A DNA stretch of 45,030 nt from Chloroflexota bacterium (GCA_022616275.1 JAKEFB010000081.1:1-45030); one strand, 5' to 3'. Positions 16,751 through 24,792 are shown, counted from the stretch's first letter. Program-made: numbers and translations. The notes: generated by a model from the letters alone, not told the origin.

Positions 16751-17914
16751 ATGAAAATTACCAGGGTCACGCCGATGGTGTTGGGCACCGAGTGGCGTAA
16801 TATCACCTTTGTCAAGGTCGAAACCGACGACGGCCTGATCGGCTATGGCGAGACGCGGGCCGTCAATCGCACCGACGCGGTGCTGGGCTACTTGAACGAA
16901 ATAACCGACCGCTACATCCTGGGCAGCGATCCCTTTGACGTGGAGCGCCTGGTCCAGCGCCTCTTTCGAGAAGATTACGCCAGGGCCGGCGAAACGACGA
17001 TGACGGGCCTGGCCTTGATTGAGCTGGCTTGCTGGGACATTATCGGCCGGGCGCTGGACCAGCCGGTCTACCGCCTACTGGGCGGCGCGGTGCGCGACAA
17101 GGTCAAGGCCTACGCCAACGGCTGGTACACGGTCGAGCGGACGCCGGAAGAATTTCACGCCGCCGCCCGGCAGGTCGTGGCCAGGGGCTACCGGGGGCTG
17201 AAGTTTGATCCCTTCGGCGCCGGGCTGTACGAGTTGAGCCGGGAAGAGAAAAATAAAGCGGTGGCCCTGGTCGAAGCGGTGCGCGACGCCGTCGGGCCGG
17301 AGGCGGACATCCTGGTTGAAATGCACGGCCGCTTTAACCCGGTCACGGCCATAGATATGGCCCACGCCCTGGCCCCTTTCCGGCCGGCCTGGTACGAGGA
17401 GCCGGTGCCGCCGGAAAATTTGCCGGCCCTGAAGAAGGTCGCCGAAGCTATCGCCCCGCTGGGCGTCCCGGTCGCCACCGGCGAGCGGTTGCACACCCTG
17501 TACGAATACCGAGAACTGTTGGAGCTGCAGGCGGCCGACGTCATTCAGCCAGACATCACCCATTTTGGCGGCATTCTGAACACGAAGAAGCTGGCCGCCT
17601 GGGCCGAAGCGTATTATGTGCTCATCGCGCCCCACAACGTCGGCGGGCCGGTCTCGACCGCCGCCGGGCTGCACCTGGCCGCCTGTACGCCTAACTTCAA
17701 GATTCTGGAGTATTTCAACGATTTTGCCGAGCCTTACGTGCGGGAAGCGGCCACGGGGCTGCCAGAGGTCGTGGACGGCTACTTCTCCCTGCCGGCCGGT
17801 CCTGGTTGGGGCCTGGCAGTCAATGAGGACGTGATCCGCGAACACCCCCGCCAGCACATCCATTTCAACCTGTTTACCGAGAACTGGCACAAGCGGAAGG
17901 CCAAAATGGAGTGA
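16751..17914 (+). CDS. Enolase-superfamily sugar acid dehydratase (GalD/mannonate dehydratase-like)
   Basis: A 387-aa mandelate racemase/muconate lactonizing-type enzyme. The barrel has KFDPF at 151-155 in the KxK position, VEMHGRF at 189-195 (metal ligand Glu190 and catalytic His192, where D-galactonate dehydratase has Asp-x-His), EEPVPPEN at 216-223, TGERLH at 243-248 with metal ligand Glu245, QPDITHFGG at 266-274 and APHNVGGP at 293-300 with the second catalytic His295. This two-His set defines the galactonate/mannonate dehydratase branch, which removes water from an aldonate to give 2-keto-3-deoxygluconate or its galacto epimer. It is followed by uronate isomerase, KDPG aldolase and KDG kinase, which fits mannonate or a related aldonate as substrate. 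Exact stereospecificity cannot be read from the sequence. Confidence 0.88.
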   Translation: MKITRVTPMVLGTEWRNITFVKVETDDGLIGYGETRAVNRTDAVLGYLNEITDRYILGSDPFDVERLVQRLFREDYARAGETTMTGLALIELACWDIIGRALDQPVYRLLGGAVRDKVKAYANGWYTVERTPEEFHAAARQVVARGYRGLKFDPFGAGLYELSREEKNKAVALVEAVRDAVGPEADILVEMHGRFNPVTAIDMAHALAPFRPAWYEEPVPPENLPALKKVAEAIAPLGVPVATGERLHTLYEYRELLELQAADVIQPDITHFGGILNTKKLAAWAEAYYVLIAPHNVGGPVSTAAGLHLAACTPNFKILEYFNDFAEPYVREAATGLPEVVDGYFSLPAGPGWGLAVNEDVIREHPRQHIHFNLFTENWHKRKAKME

Positions 17915-17932
17915 TGGGGCGTTTGGATTTTA

Positions 17933-17963
17933 GATTTTGGATTGGGCTGTTGAGTCCAAAATC
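17933..17963 (+). other. Hairpin in the gap before uxaC
   Basis: GATTTTGGA (17933-17941) and TCCAAAATC (17955-17963) form a 9-bp stem with a 13-base loop. It is part of a TTGGATTTTAGATTTTGG-type simple repeat and ends six bases before the first possible uxaC start. Confidence 0.5.
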
Positions 17964-17968
17964 GGGGT

Positions 17969-19408
17969 ATGGTTCAGATGGAGGAGGTAATAATAGGCAA
18001 GGCTTCGTTGGCTCCAGACCGCTATTTTAGTCCTGACGCGGCGCAGAAGGCAGTAGCTTTAGAGCTGTACCAGAGCGTGGCCGGGCTGCCGCTGGTCTGC
18101 CCGCACGGGCACGTTGACCCGCGCCTCTTCGCCGACCCGGAGTATACCTTTGGCTCGCCCACCGAGTTGTTTCTCATCCCCGACCATTACATCTTCAGGA
18201 TGTTATATTCCCAGGGCGTGCCGCTGGAAGCGTTGGGTATTCCCCGGCAGGACAGCCGGGCGACGGAGACCGACCACCGTCAAGCCTGGCAGCTTTTCGC
18301 CAAGCACTTTCACCTCTTTCGGGGCACGCCGACCGGCATCTGGCTGCGGGAAGAGCTGGCCCAGCTCTTTGGCGTGACGGAAAAGCTCGACGGCGGCAAC
18401 GCCCAGGCCATTTACGACCAGATTGCCGCCGGGCTGCAATCGCCGGAATTCAAGCCGCGCCGCCTGTACGAGCGGTTCAACGTCGAGGTCTTGTGTACGA
18501 CGGACGCAGCCACAGACAGATTGGCCCACCACCAGGCCATCCGCGACTCCGGCTGGCCCGGCCGCATCTTGCCCACCTTCCGGCCCGACGCCGTGGTCAA
18601 CCTGGACACGGAGGGGTGGCGCGACCACGTCCTGGCCCTGGGCGAGGTTTCGGGCATCGAAGTAACAGACTACCGTTCGTTTATCCACGCCCTGGAACAG
18701 CGCCGGGCGTTCTTCAAGGACATGGGAGCGAAGGCAACGGACCACGCCGCCCGCTCGGCCTACACCAGCGAGCTGAGTCCGTCCGAAGCCGCGCGGCTCT
18801 TCCAGCGGGCGCTGAAAGGGCAGGCCGGCGACGAGGACGCCTTCCGCTTCACCGGCCACATGTTGCTGGAGATGGCCCGGATGAGCGTCGAAGATGGGCT
18901 GGTAATGCAGTTGCACGTCGGCGCCTACCGCAACCACAACGAGGCCATCTTCCACCGCTTCGGCCGGGATATGGGCGCCGACATCCCGGTGCAGGCCGAA
19001 TTCACCCACAACCTGCGCCCCTTGCTCAACAAATACGGCAACGATACCCGCCTGGCGCTCATTCTCTTTAACCTGGACGAGACGACTTATGGCCGGGAAC
19101 TGGCCCCGCTGGCCGGCCACTACCCGGCCGTCAAGCTCGGCCCGCCCTGGTGGTTCTTCGACAGCCTGAACGGGATACGGCGTTTCTTTGACGAGGTCAT
19201 GGAAACGGCCGGGCTGTACAACACGGCCGGTTTCAACGACGACACGCGGGCCTTCCCTTCCATTCCCGCCCGGCACGACCTGTGGCGGCGGGCTGGCGCC
19301 GATTGGCTGGCCGGACTGGTCGTGCGTGGCGTGGTCGATATGGCCGGCGGCCGGGAGATGGCCCGCGCCCTGGCCTATGACCTGGCCAAAGCGGCCTACC
19401 GGCTGTAG
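17969..19408 (+). CDS. uxaC: Uronate isomerase (glucuronate/galacturonate isomerase)
   Basis: A 479-aa amidohydrolase-fold isomerase. LVCPHGHVDPRLFADP (42-57) is the characteristic UxaC beginning with the metal-site HxH; later GRILPTFRPDAVVN near residue 195, VMQLHVGAYRNHN near 312, KLGPPWWFFDSLNG near 391 and GFNDDTRAFPSIPARHDLWRR near 419 in two conserved blocks complete the family pattern. It converts D-glucuronate to fructuronate and D-galacturonate to tagaturonate. Length matches the family (about 470 residues). Two starts are possible, ATG 17969 and ATG 17978; neither has a strong ribosome site. It is the key gene that fixes this locus as a uronate pathway. Confidence 0.93.
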   Translation: MVQMEEVIIGKASLAPDRYFSPDAAQKAVALELYQSVAGLPLVCPHGHVDPRLFADPEYTFGSPTELFLIPDHYIFRMLYSQGVPLEALGIPRQDSRATETDHRQAWQLFAKHFHLFRGTPTGIWLREELAQLFGVTEKLDGGNAQAIYDQIAAGLQSPEFKPRRLYERFNVEVLCTTDAATDRLAHHQAIRDSGWPGRILPTFRPDAVVNLDTEGWRDHVLALGEVSGIEVTDYRSFIHALEQRRAFFKDMGAKATDHAARSAYTSELSPSEAARLFQRALKGQAGDEDAFRFTGHMLLEMARMSVEDGLVMQLHVGAYRNHNEAIFHRFGRDMGADIPVQAEFTHNLRPLLNKYGNDTRLALILFNLDETTYGRELAPLAGHYPAVKLGPPWWFFDSLNGIRRFFDEVMETAGLYNTAGFNDDTRAFPSIPARHDLWRRAGADWLAGLVVRGVVDMAGGREMARALAYDLAKAAYRL

Positions 19409-19419
19409 GTGCTTTGTAA

Positions 19420-19438
19420 CGCGATTTGGCAAATCGCG
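19420..19438. repeat. Palindromic REP-like element CGCGATTTG/CAAATCGCG
   Basis: CGCGATTTG, a single G, CAAATCGCG: a perfect 9-bp stem eleven bases after the uxaC stop. It is the second clear copy of the palindrome at 4485-4503. No T-run follows. Confidence 0.7.
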
Positions 19439-19470
19439 CGCCGTCTGTCGTCAAAGTGTAAGGTAACCAG

Positions 19471-20100
19471 ATGGATGAAGTAGTCAAAGAGATTGGCCGG
19501 CAGGGGGTGATGGCTATCGTGCGGGGGCGGTTCACGCTGGAGCAGTTGGCGGCCGTGAGCGAGACGCTGGCCGCGGCCGGGGTGACTATCCTGGAGATTA
19601 CGTTGAATACGACCAATGCCTTGGTGGCCATTGAACAGTTGCGCCGCCGCTTTGGCGACTCGGTCCTGGTCGGGGCGGGGACGGTGCGAACGGTTGAGCA
19701 GTTGGACCAGGCCATGAACGCCGGCGCTCAATTCACCGTCGCCCCCAATTTTGACCAAGACACGGTGGCGGGCGCCCTGGCGAGCGGCTTGCTGCACCTG
19801 CCGGGCGTCTTTACGGCGACCGAGGCGGAAACGGCCCACCGGGCCGGCTGCCAGCTTCTGAAGCTGTTCCCCTCGGATATGCTCGGGCCGGGCTACTTGA
19901 AGGCGCTGCGCGCCCCGCTGGACGACGTGGACTTTGTCCCGACCGGGGGTATTTCGGCGGCCAACATTGGCCAGTATCGCCGGGCCGGGGCCTTTGCCTG
20001 CGGCATCGGCAGCGCCCTGGTCAAGGGGCCGGAGCAGCCCCTGGCCGAGCTGGCGGAACGGACTGGCGCGCTGCGCCGGGCCTGGGAGGAAGCGGCTTGA
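19471..20100 (+). CDS. eda: 2-dehydro-3-deoxy-6-phosphogluconate (KDPG) aldolase
   Basis: A 209-aa class I aldolase. Expected catalytic residues are in place: Glu42 in LEITLNT, the phosphate loop GAGTVRT near 68-74, and the Schiff-base Lys131 in LLKLFPSD. GGISAANIGQY near residue 163 is the second phosphate-binding loop. It splits KDPG into pyruvate and glyceraldehyde 3-phosphate, the last step of the pathway. An AAGGTAA ribosome site precedes the ATG. The stop codon overlaps the next gene (TTGA), so aldolase and KDG kinase are coupled. Strong call for the family; KDPGal activity is an alternative if galactonate is the substrate. Confidence 0.93.
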   Translation: MDEVVKEIGRQGVMAIVRGRFTLEQLAAVSETLAAAGVTILEITLNTTNALVAIEQLRRRFGDSVLVGAGTVRTVEQLDQAMNAGAQFTVAPNFDQDTVAGALASGLLHLPGVFTATEAETAHRAGCQLLKLFPSDMLGPGYLKALRAPLDDVDFVPTGGISAANIGQYRRAGAFACGIGSALVKGPEQPLAELAERTGALRRAWEEAA

Positions 20101-21071
20101 CCCGTTTTGAGGTAACGAGTTTTGGCGAGGCGATGCTGCGGCTCAGCACGCCGGCCGGTGCGCGGCTGGAAACGGCCCGCCAACTGGACATCCACCCGGC
20201 CGGGGCCGAGTCGAACGTCCTGGCGGCGCTGGCCAGGCTAGAGCGGCGTTGTGGGTGGGTCAGCAGCCTGCCGGACAACGCCCTGGGGCGGGTGGTAACC
20301 AACCAGTTGCGGCAGGCCGGGGTAGACGTGTCGGCTGTGGTCTGGGCCGGGCAGGGGCGGATGGGGACCTATTTTGTCGAGTTTGCCGGGCCGCCGCGCG
20401 CCATCGAGGTGATTTACGACCGGGCCGGCTCGTGCGTCACCTTCCTGCGGCCGGAGCAGATTGATTGGGAGTACCTGCTGGATACCCGCTTGCTACACCT
20501 GACCGGCATTACCCCGGCGCTGTCGGCCGGCTGCCAGGCCATCGTGGCCGAGGCGATCGGGCGGGCCAGGCAGCAAGGAGTGGCAGTCAGCTTTGACGTC
20601 AATTACCGCAGCAAGTTGTGGCCGGCCGGGGCGGCGGCGGCGGCGTTGCTGCCGTTGATGCAGGAGGTGGAGCTGCTCTTGTGCAGCCGGCGGGACGCCT
20701 GTGCCCTCTTTGGCTGTGAAGGCAGCGCGGAAGTGATCGTCGAGCAACTGGCAGCCCAGACGCGGGCCCGGCAGATCGTGGTCACGCTGGCCGAGGAGGG
20801 GGCCATCGGTTGGGATGGGGGAAAATATTACCACCGGCAGGCGGCCCGGCCGGTCCAGATCGTGGACCGCATTGGGGCGGGGGACGCGCTGGCGGCCGGG
20901 GTGCTGCATGGCTGGCTGGGGGGTGATTTTGCCGCCGGGCTGCGCTACGGGGTGGCCCTGGCGGCGCTGGCCCTGAGCCAGCACGGCGACATGGTCGTGA
21001 CGACGCGCCGGGAGCTGGAGGGGCTGGTGGCAGAGGGTGGGCCGCGAGGAGGGAATAAGGTGGCCAGGTGA
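20097..21071 (+). CDS. kdgK: 2-dehydro-3-deoxygluconate (KDG) kinase, PfkB family
   Basis: A 324-aa ribokinase-like sugar kinase. TSFGEAMLRLSTP (7-19) opens the fold; HPAGAESNVLAALARL (33-48) is the substrate-binding PfkB signature; FDVNYRSKLW (167-176) is typical of KDG kinases; DRIGAGDALAAG (257-268) carries the catalytic Asp263 and anion hole. It phosphorylates KDG to KDPG. The start is a TTG overlapping the stop of eda as TTGA; no better start exists that keeps the first strand intact. It ends the rightward operon. KDG kinase is favoured over fructokinase because of the operon and the FDxNYR block. Confidence 0.9.
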   Translation: MTRFEVTSFGEAMLRLSTPAGARLETARQLDIHPAGAESNVLAALARLERRCGWVSSLPDNALGRVVTNQLRQAGVDVSAVVWAGQGRMGTYFVEFAGPPRAIEVIYDRAGSCVTFLRPEQIDWEYLLDTRLLHLTGITPALSAGCQAIVAEAIGRARQQGVAVSFDVNYRSKLWPAGAAAAALLPLMQEVELLLCSRRDACALFGCEGSAEVIVEQLAAQTRARQIVVTLAEEGAIGWDGGKYYHRQAARPVQIVDRIGAGDALAAGVLHGWLGGDFAAGLRYGVALAALALSQHGDMVVTTRRELEGLVAEGGPRGGNKVAR

Positions 21072-21194
21072 GGCAAATACATACTTTCCCCTATTTACCC
21101 TGTCTCACTGTCGTATTACCATAGGGCCAGACCCGTGCTATTGTCGGGGCCGCTGGCGCCGGTCGCGTTCCGAATGAAAAGGCGGAACGTGAAT

Positions 21195-21575
21195 ATGAGC
21201 TTTGCTGAATCTATTGGGGTTATGGTGGTAGACGATCATAGGCTGGTACGGAAGGCCCTGGCTCACATTATCCAGAAGCAGGACGACTTTGAGCTGGTGG
21301 CTGAGGCGGCCGATGGCGCGGAGGCCGTTCGCCTCTATGCCAAACACCGGCCAGACGTGGTCGTTATGGACCTTGACATGCCCGTCATGGATGGCCTTCA
21401 GGCCACGAGAGAAATTCTCCAGCGCTTCCCCGACGCCTGCATTATCGTCGTGAGCGCTCTGATGGCCGATACTTACGCCAACATGGCCCAGACGGCCGGG
21501 GCGCTTTACTACCTCGACAAAACAGTCTCGCCGGAGATACTTGTAGACGTTATTCATAACGTTCACGACTCTTGA
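21195..21575 (+). CDS. Single-domain response regulator (receiver only)
   Basis: A 126-aa CheY-like receiver. The acidic pair is DD at 13-14, the phospho-acceptor is Asp59 in VVMDLDMPVMDG, the switch Ser is in IIVVSAL, and the Lys is in YYLDKTVS. It ends directly after the last receiver helix, so no DNA-binding output domain is present; the receiver resembles the NarL/LuxR type. ATG 21195 is chosen since the residues before it (from 21135) do not belong to the fold. It is followed at once by a terminator and a small-RNA-like cassette. It could serve the histidine kinase at 23175 as a phosphate sink or diffusible partner, but no direct evidence links them. Confidence 0.85.
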   Translation: MSFAESIGVMVVDDHRLVRKALAHIIQKQDDFELVAEAADGAEAVRLYAKHRPDVVVMDLDMPVMDGLQATREILQRFPDACIIVVSALMADTYANMAQTAGALYYLDKTVSPEILVDVIHNVHDS

Positions 21576-21577
21576 GC

Positions 21578-21593
21578 GGCCGGGCGGCCTTTT
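21578..21593 (+). terminator. Terminator of the receiver gene
   Basis: GGCCG-GG-CGGCC followed by TTTT, three bases after the stop codon. A matching GGCCGGCCGGCCTTTT lies after the PepSY gene at 25195-25210; both belong to a duplicated cassette. Confidence 0.6.
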
Positions 21594-21598
21594 GACTC

Positions 21599-21626
21599 TT
21601 GCACATCTGGCCGGACCTGGTATAAT
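21599..21626 (+). promoter_or_regulatory. Promoter of candidate small RNA, copy 1
   Basis: TTGCAC (21599-21604), 16 bases, TATAAT (21621-21626), a perfect -10 hexamer. The same elements with the same spacing occur at 25215-25242. No protein gene starts downstream before the hairpin terminator. Confidence 0.7.
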
Positions 21627-21630
21627 GATC

Positions 21631-21688
21631 ATGGCTCCCCCCCAGAGGTGCCTGATAGCCTCCCGGTTATTGGGCACCTCATTTTTTA
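21631..21688 (+). ncRNA. Candidate C-rich small RNA, copy 1
   Basis: The predicted transcript of about 57 nt begins ATGGCT, has seven consecutive C (21637-21643), and ends in a 16-bp stem (GAGGTGCCTGATAGCC at 21645-21660 against GGTTATTGGGCACCTC at 21665-21680, using three G-T pairs) with a TCCC loop and six T. From the ATG to past the T-run it is identical to the copy at 25248. The C7 run and the CCTCCC loop are both complementary to Shine-Dalgarno sequences, as in C-rich regulatory RNAs of other bacteria. An RNA product is inferred. Confidence 0.6.
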
Positions 21689-21855
21689 TGTCTCTTACCT
21701 GACCCTGGAGCACCCCACCGACTGCCGTCCGTTAACCCCTGGAATGCACGCCGGGCGGTTCCAGTGGCGGCGCGGCCGCAAAGTCCTTTTTTCCTGTAAC
21801 ATGAATGGATTGTCGCGAAGCCTCAGATTTCGCAGCCCGATCGTGACGGGCTGGC

Positions 21856-22980
21856 TCACTTAGACAGGCCCTTGGACAGGCATACGATGAAAACAAGTGC
21901 TGTTGCCGCTATTGCAGCGAGCGTGCGAACGGCATGCAAGCGCATCCAGGGTGTGCCTGGCCCCTGGAATTCTTTTCTGATTTGGTCAGCTTCTGCTTCA
22001 GGGAGTTGGCTTACCTCAATTTTCGCCAGCTTATTATTCAAGGGGATATTTCCGGCGACGGTAACGCCGTTTGCCCCGATGATGTGTAATACTGCGGCCG
22101 CCGCCAGCAAGGGGAATTGCGGCCCGCCCCAATGCAGAACGGCTGCCAGGGGTAGGCGAACAGGTTCAACAGGAAACTGGATTTCCGTGATCAGATCACG
22201 ACCATCGCTTGCCTGTGGCGCTTGCAGGGTGATTTCACGTGGGGTGCCGGCAAAACGGTAGCCATTGACTTCTGCCCATCTACCAATCTCAGCGTAGCCA
22301 GTGTGTATCGTCTCCAGCGCGCCTTTCACAACGGTCGTCGCCATCGTCGCCACGGCCGGCAGTTCGCGAAAACGGAGCTGCAAGTCGCCATGCAGAGGGA
22401 CAGGCGGATGGGTTTTCGCCTCAATGAGGCGCCCCATTTCCAAATCCATATCGCGCTCGACAATGTCATCATCATGACAGATGAGGAAGCACAAACCATA
22501 GGGGCTTTTCTCTGGCAGCGCTGTCCGGATTTGTCTGAGGATAGCCATTCCCACATCAAAGGATTCGACCACCAGCCTCACGCTCAATACAGGCTGGGCA
22601 GGGATTTGCTTGATGATGACATCAAGGGGTTTGCCTGCCTCGGCATTGCGAATGGATTGCAGCCGGGTTTCGATATTGCGGATACGCTTGAGTTCTCCCT
22701 GTAACTGCTGCTCGATCTCGGCTTTCTTCAGCAGCAGCATCCCTTGTATTTCATCTGTAGATACGTTATCGCTCAGCATCCGTTGAATTTGGTCAAGCGA
22801 TAAGCCCAATTCCTTGAGAGCGAGGATCCAATTTAAATGGGACATTTGCTCGGCGCTGTAATAGCGATAGCCTGTCAGCGGCTCGGTGTGGATGGGCTTC
22901 AACAAACCGATTTCATCGTAGTAGCGCAGCAACCGCTTGGAAACCTGGGCCAGTCGTGAAAATTCACCCACTGTGAACAT
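21856..22980 (-). CDS. MerR-family regulator with GyrI-like domain and DUF1772-like membrane tail
   Basis: A 374-aa protein. FTVGEFSRLAQVSKRLLRYYDEIGLL (2-27, in two motif halves) and TGYRYYSAEQ are the MerR winged helix; residues 80-115 form the dimerisation coiled coil; 120-275 match a GyrI/BmrR-like effector-binding domain (RELPAVATMAT, then AEVNGYRFAG). The C-terminal 95 residues are unusual: a hydrophobic segment (FPLLAAAAVLHIIGANG), VAGNIPLNNKLAKIE, WMRLHAVRTLAAI and a final membrane helix. This resembles the end of DUF1772 (anthrone oxygenase-like) membrane proteins. It thus appears to be a drug-type sensor joined to a membrane piece. Its own promoter has the 19-base spacer typical of MerR control (23011-23041). 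Confidence 0.85.
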   Translation of the reverse strand: MFTVGEFSRLAQVSKRLLRYYDEIGLLKPIHTEPLTGYRYYSAEQMSHLNWILALKELGLSLDQIQRMLSDNVSTDEIQGMLLLKKAEIEQQLQGELKRIRNIETRLQSIRNAEAGKPLDVIIKQIPAQPVLSVRLVVESFDVGMAILRQIRTALPEKSPYGLCFLICHDDDIVERDMDLEMGRLIEAKTHPPVPLHGDLQLRFRELPAVATMATTVVKGALETIHTGYAEIGRWAEVNGYRFAGTPREITLQAPQASDGRDLITEIQFPVEPVRLPLAAVLHWGGPQFPLLAAAAVLHIIGANGVTVAGNIPLNNKLAKIEVSQLPEAEADQIRKEFQGPGTPWMRLHAVRTLAAIAATALVFIVCLSKGLSK

Positions 22981-23010
22981 CGTTGCTACTTCCTCTTCAC
23001 TGATAGCTAT

Positions 23011-23041
23011 ATTATAAACGTTACCGTTACGTGAACCTCAA
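23011..23041 (-). promoter_or_regulatory. MerR-type promoter/operator with 19-bp spacer
   Basis: On the minus strand TTGAGG and TATAAT are separated by exactly 19 bases, the overlong spacer that MerR activators correct by twisting DNA. The spacer holds an imperfect dyad ACGTNACNGTNACGT. It reads toward the MerR-type gene starting at 22980, indicating autoregulation. Confidence 0.75.
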
Positions 23042-23095
23042 GCCTTTCTCATAAATTAATCACAGTTCCCGCTCCAAACCCGTCACAGACAATAT

Positions 23096-23113
23096 GGCCC
23101 AGACGAATGGGCC
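23096..23113. other. Short hairpin in the merR-kinase gap
   Basis: GGCCCA (23096-23101), six bases, TGGGCC (23108-23113). It lies between the divergent promoters; possible boundary or binding site. Little else can be said. Confidence 0.35.
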
Positions 23114-23123
23114 AACCGCATAT

Positions 23124-23166
23124 GGTTACAGGGTTTCATCGTTTTCTTAATTCCTCAGGTTAGAAT
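23124..23166 (+). promoter_or_regulatory. Shared operator/promoter, copy A (histidine kinase)
   Basis: GGTTACA, then TTTCATC, then TTTTCTTAAT, eight bases, and TTAGAAT as -10. The TTCATC/TTTTCTTAAT/N8/TTAG pattern is repeated with the same spacing at 24680-24724 and 25354-25398. The -10 (TAGAAT) ends eight bases before the ATG of the kinase gene, so the transcript should be leaderless or nearly so. Confidence 0.7.
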
Positions 23167-23174
23167 CCATTTGT

Positions 23175-24686
23175 ATGACTAAATTTCTACACAGCCTATA
23201 TTTCCGCATTACTATCCCTGTTATCCTTCTTACTTTGTTCATGACAACAGCCGTGGCCCTCTATAATGCCCGCATTGTCGAACAAGAAGGGCTGGCCCAG
23301 GCGCAGGCAAATGCCCACCTGTTAGCCACTGCCCTGGATGCCGGGATTCAGGAGGAAACAGACCTGGAACCGGCCTCGTTACAGGCCATTATTGACAACC
23401 TGACCATTACCAACCCGGATACCCAAGAATTCAACATTATCTTACGCCAGGGCAATGGCTCAACCATCGTAGCCAGTAATGATCCGCTCAATTTAGAAGC
23501 AACTTCCCCCGAAGAAAATCAGGCTTTGTTGCATAGCCTGGCCGGTAATGAGCCAGTGGTGGTCATTGATACCGAAACCGAACTGGTACCTGTACCGGGA
23601 ACGACCAGACAAGAAGAAGTGTCGTTTCGATACCTGGCACTCACGGCGCCCATTCGCATTGATAATGTGCCCGTCGGCGCTATCAATATCCTGTTCTCAC
23701 TGGCCAAATTAGATGCCGATCTGCAGACAATCACCCGTTCTTTTGTGATTGTGGCCATGTTGGAGACGGTGGGCATTTTTCTCGTGTTGTCTCTTTTATT
23801 GAATCATCAGGTTTTACGGCCGTTGGCTTCGTTAGGCAGAGCGACGACGGCCGTGACCCAAGGCGACCTCTCCAACCACGTCCCTATTTTCGGCCCGGAT
23901 GAAATCACACAGGTAATGGCTGGTTTTAATATGATGACCACGGCCCTGGCGGCTAAAGCCCAGGCTGTGGCCGAGCTGGAGCAGTTGCGTGATGATTTGA
24001 CCAGTATGATCGTCCACGATATGAAGAATCCACTTCATACGATTCAGTTAGCCAACTCATTACTGCAAAACCCGCAAACAGGGAGTTTGACAACTTTACA
24101 ACTGAAAAGTGTGGACCGGAGCCAGCGAGCAACGGATAGATTGCTCAGTATGATCCTCACCCTGTTGGATATTCGTCGCCTGGAAAGTGGACAACTGAAA
24201 CTCGAGCCAGAAAGCCTGGACAGTTATCAGCTTGTCACCGAGGCAATAACGGCCGTGGAAGCCGAGGCGCAAGCAGCCCAACAAATCGTTCAGATAGATG
24301 TTAACGAGGAAGCGCCGCCTATCATGGCCGACAAGGAATTACTGTACCGGGTTCTGATTAACCTGCTGACGAATGCCATCAACCACAGCCAGCCAGCCAG
24401 CCAGACAGTGGTTCAGGTTCAGGTGGTCAATGGCTGGCTTGAATTACGCGTGATTGACGAAGGGGAGGGCATCGCCCCCGAAGATCAGGAGCAGATATTC
24501 AAGAAGTTTACCCAGGCCAGCGGCCGCAAACGAGGTGGTAAAACAGACACCGGGCTTGGGCTGGCCTTCTGCCGATTGGCCGTTGAAGCGCACGGTGGTA
24601 CGATTCACGTCGAAAGCCCTGTCAAAGATGGCATTGGCAGCGCGTTTATTTTACAATTGCCTTTGCTGCCCGATAGCCATTCTTAA
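23175..24686 (+). CDS. Sensor histidine kinase (HAMP)
   Basis: A 503-aa membrane kinase. Two membrane helices (about 11-30 and 189-209) enclose an extracytoplasmic sensing region of about 155 residues. A HAMP domain follows (HQVLRPLASLGRATTAV, 211-227). The dimerisation H-box is MIVHDMKNPLHT with phospho-acceptor His281; the N box is LINLLTNAINHS (394-405), G1 is DEGEG (428-432), the F box is IFKKFT and G2 is TGLGLA (459-464). There is no adjacent DNA-binding response regulator; the nearest receiver (21195) lacks an output domain. The gene shares an operator with the PepSY gene and the secreted-protein gene downstream, so they probably form one regulon with this kinase as autoregulated sensor. 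The signal is unknown. Confidence 0.92.
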   Translation: MTKFLHSLYFRITIPVILLTLFMTTAVALYNARIVEQEGLAQAQANAHLLATALDAGIQEETDLEPASLQAIIDNLTITNPDTQEFNIILRQGNGSTIVASNDPLNLEATSPEENQALLHSLAGNEPVVVIDTETELVPVPGTTRQEEVSFRYLALTAPIRIDNVPVGAINILFSLAKLDADLQTITRSFVIVAMLETVGIFLVLSLLLNHQVLRPLASLGRATTAVTQGDLSNHVPIFGPDEITQVMAGFNMMTTALAAKAQAVAELEQLRDDLTSMIVHDMKNPLHTIQLANSLLQNPQTGSLTTLQLKSVDRSQRATDRLLSMILTLLDIRRLESGQLKLEPESLDSYQLVTEAITAVEAEAQAAQQIVQIDVNEEAPPIMADKELLYRVLINLLTNAINHSQPASQTVVQVQVVNGWLELRVIDEGEGIAPEDQEQIFKKFTQASGRKRGGKTDTGLGLAFCRLAVEAHGGTIHVESPVKDGIGSAFILQLPLLPDSHS

Positions 24687-24724
24687 ACGGACTTCATCAT
24701 TTTCTTAATGTCGGCTGTTAGCCT
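24680..24724 (+). promoter_or_regulatory. Shared operator/promoter, copy B (PepSY gene)
   Basis: TTCTTAA overlaps the kinase stop codon, followed by CTTCATC, TTTTCTTAAT, eight bases and TTAGCCT. Half-sites CTTAA, CTTCA and CTTAA are offset by 10 and 12 bases, as for dimeric OmpR-type regulators. The offsets equal those in copy C. Confidence 0.75.
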
Positions 24725-24792
24725 ATCCATCACGATAACAAGACGCGGAGAGGCAAAAGTTTCTCCAATACACGAAAGGAAGGTGATTGATC

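Noticed and set aside
18203-19432. 409-aa minus-strand open frame
   Set aside because: Antisense shadow of uxaC, which matches its family throughout.
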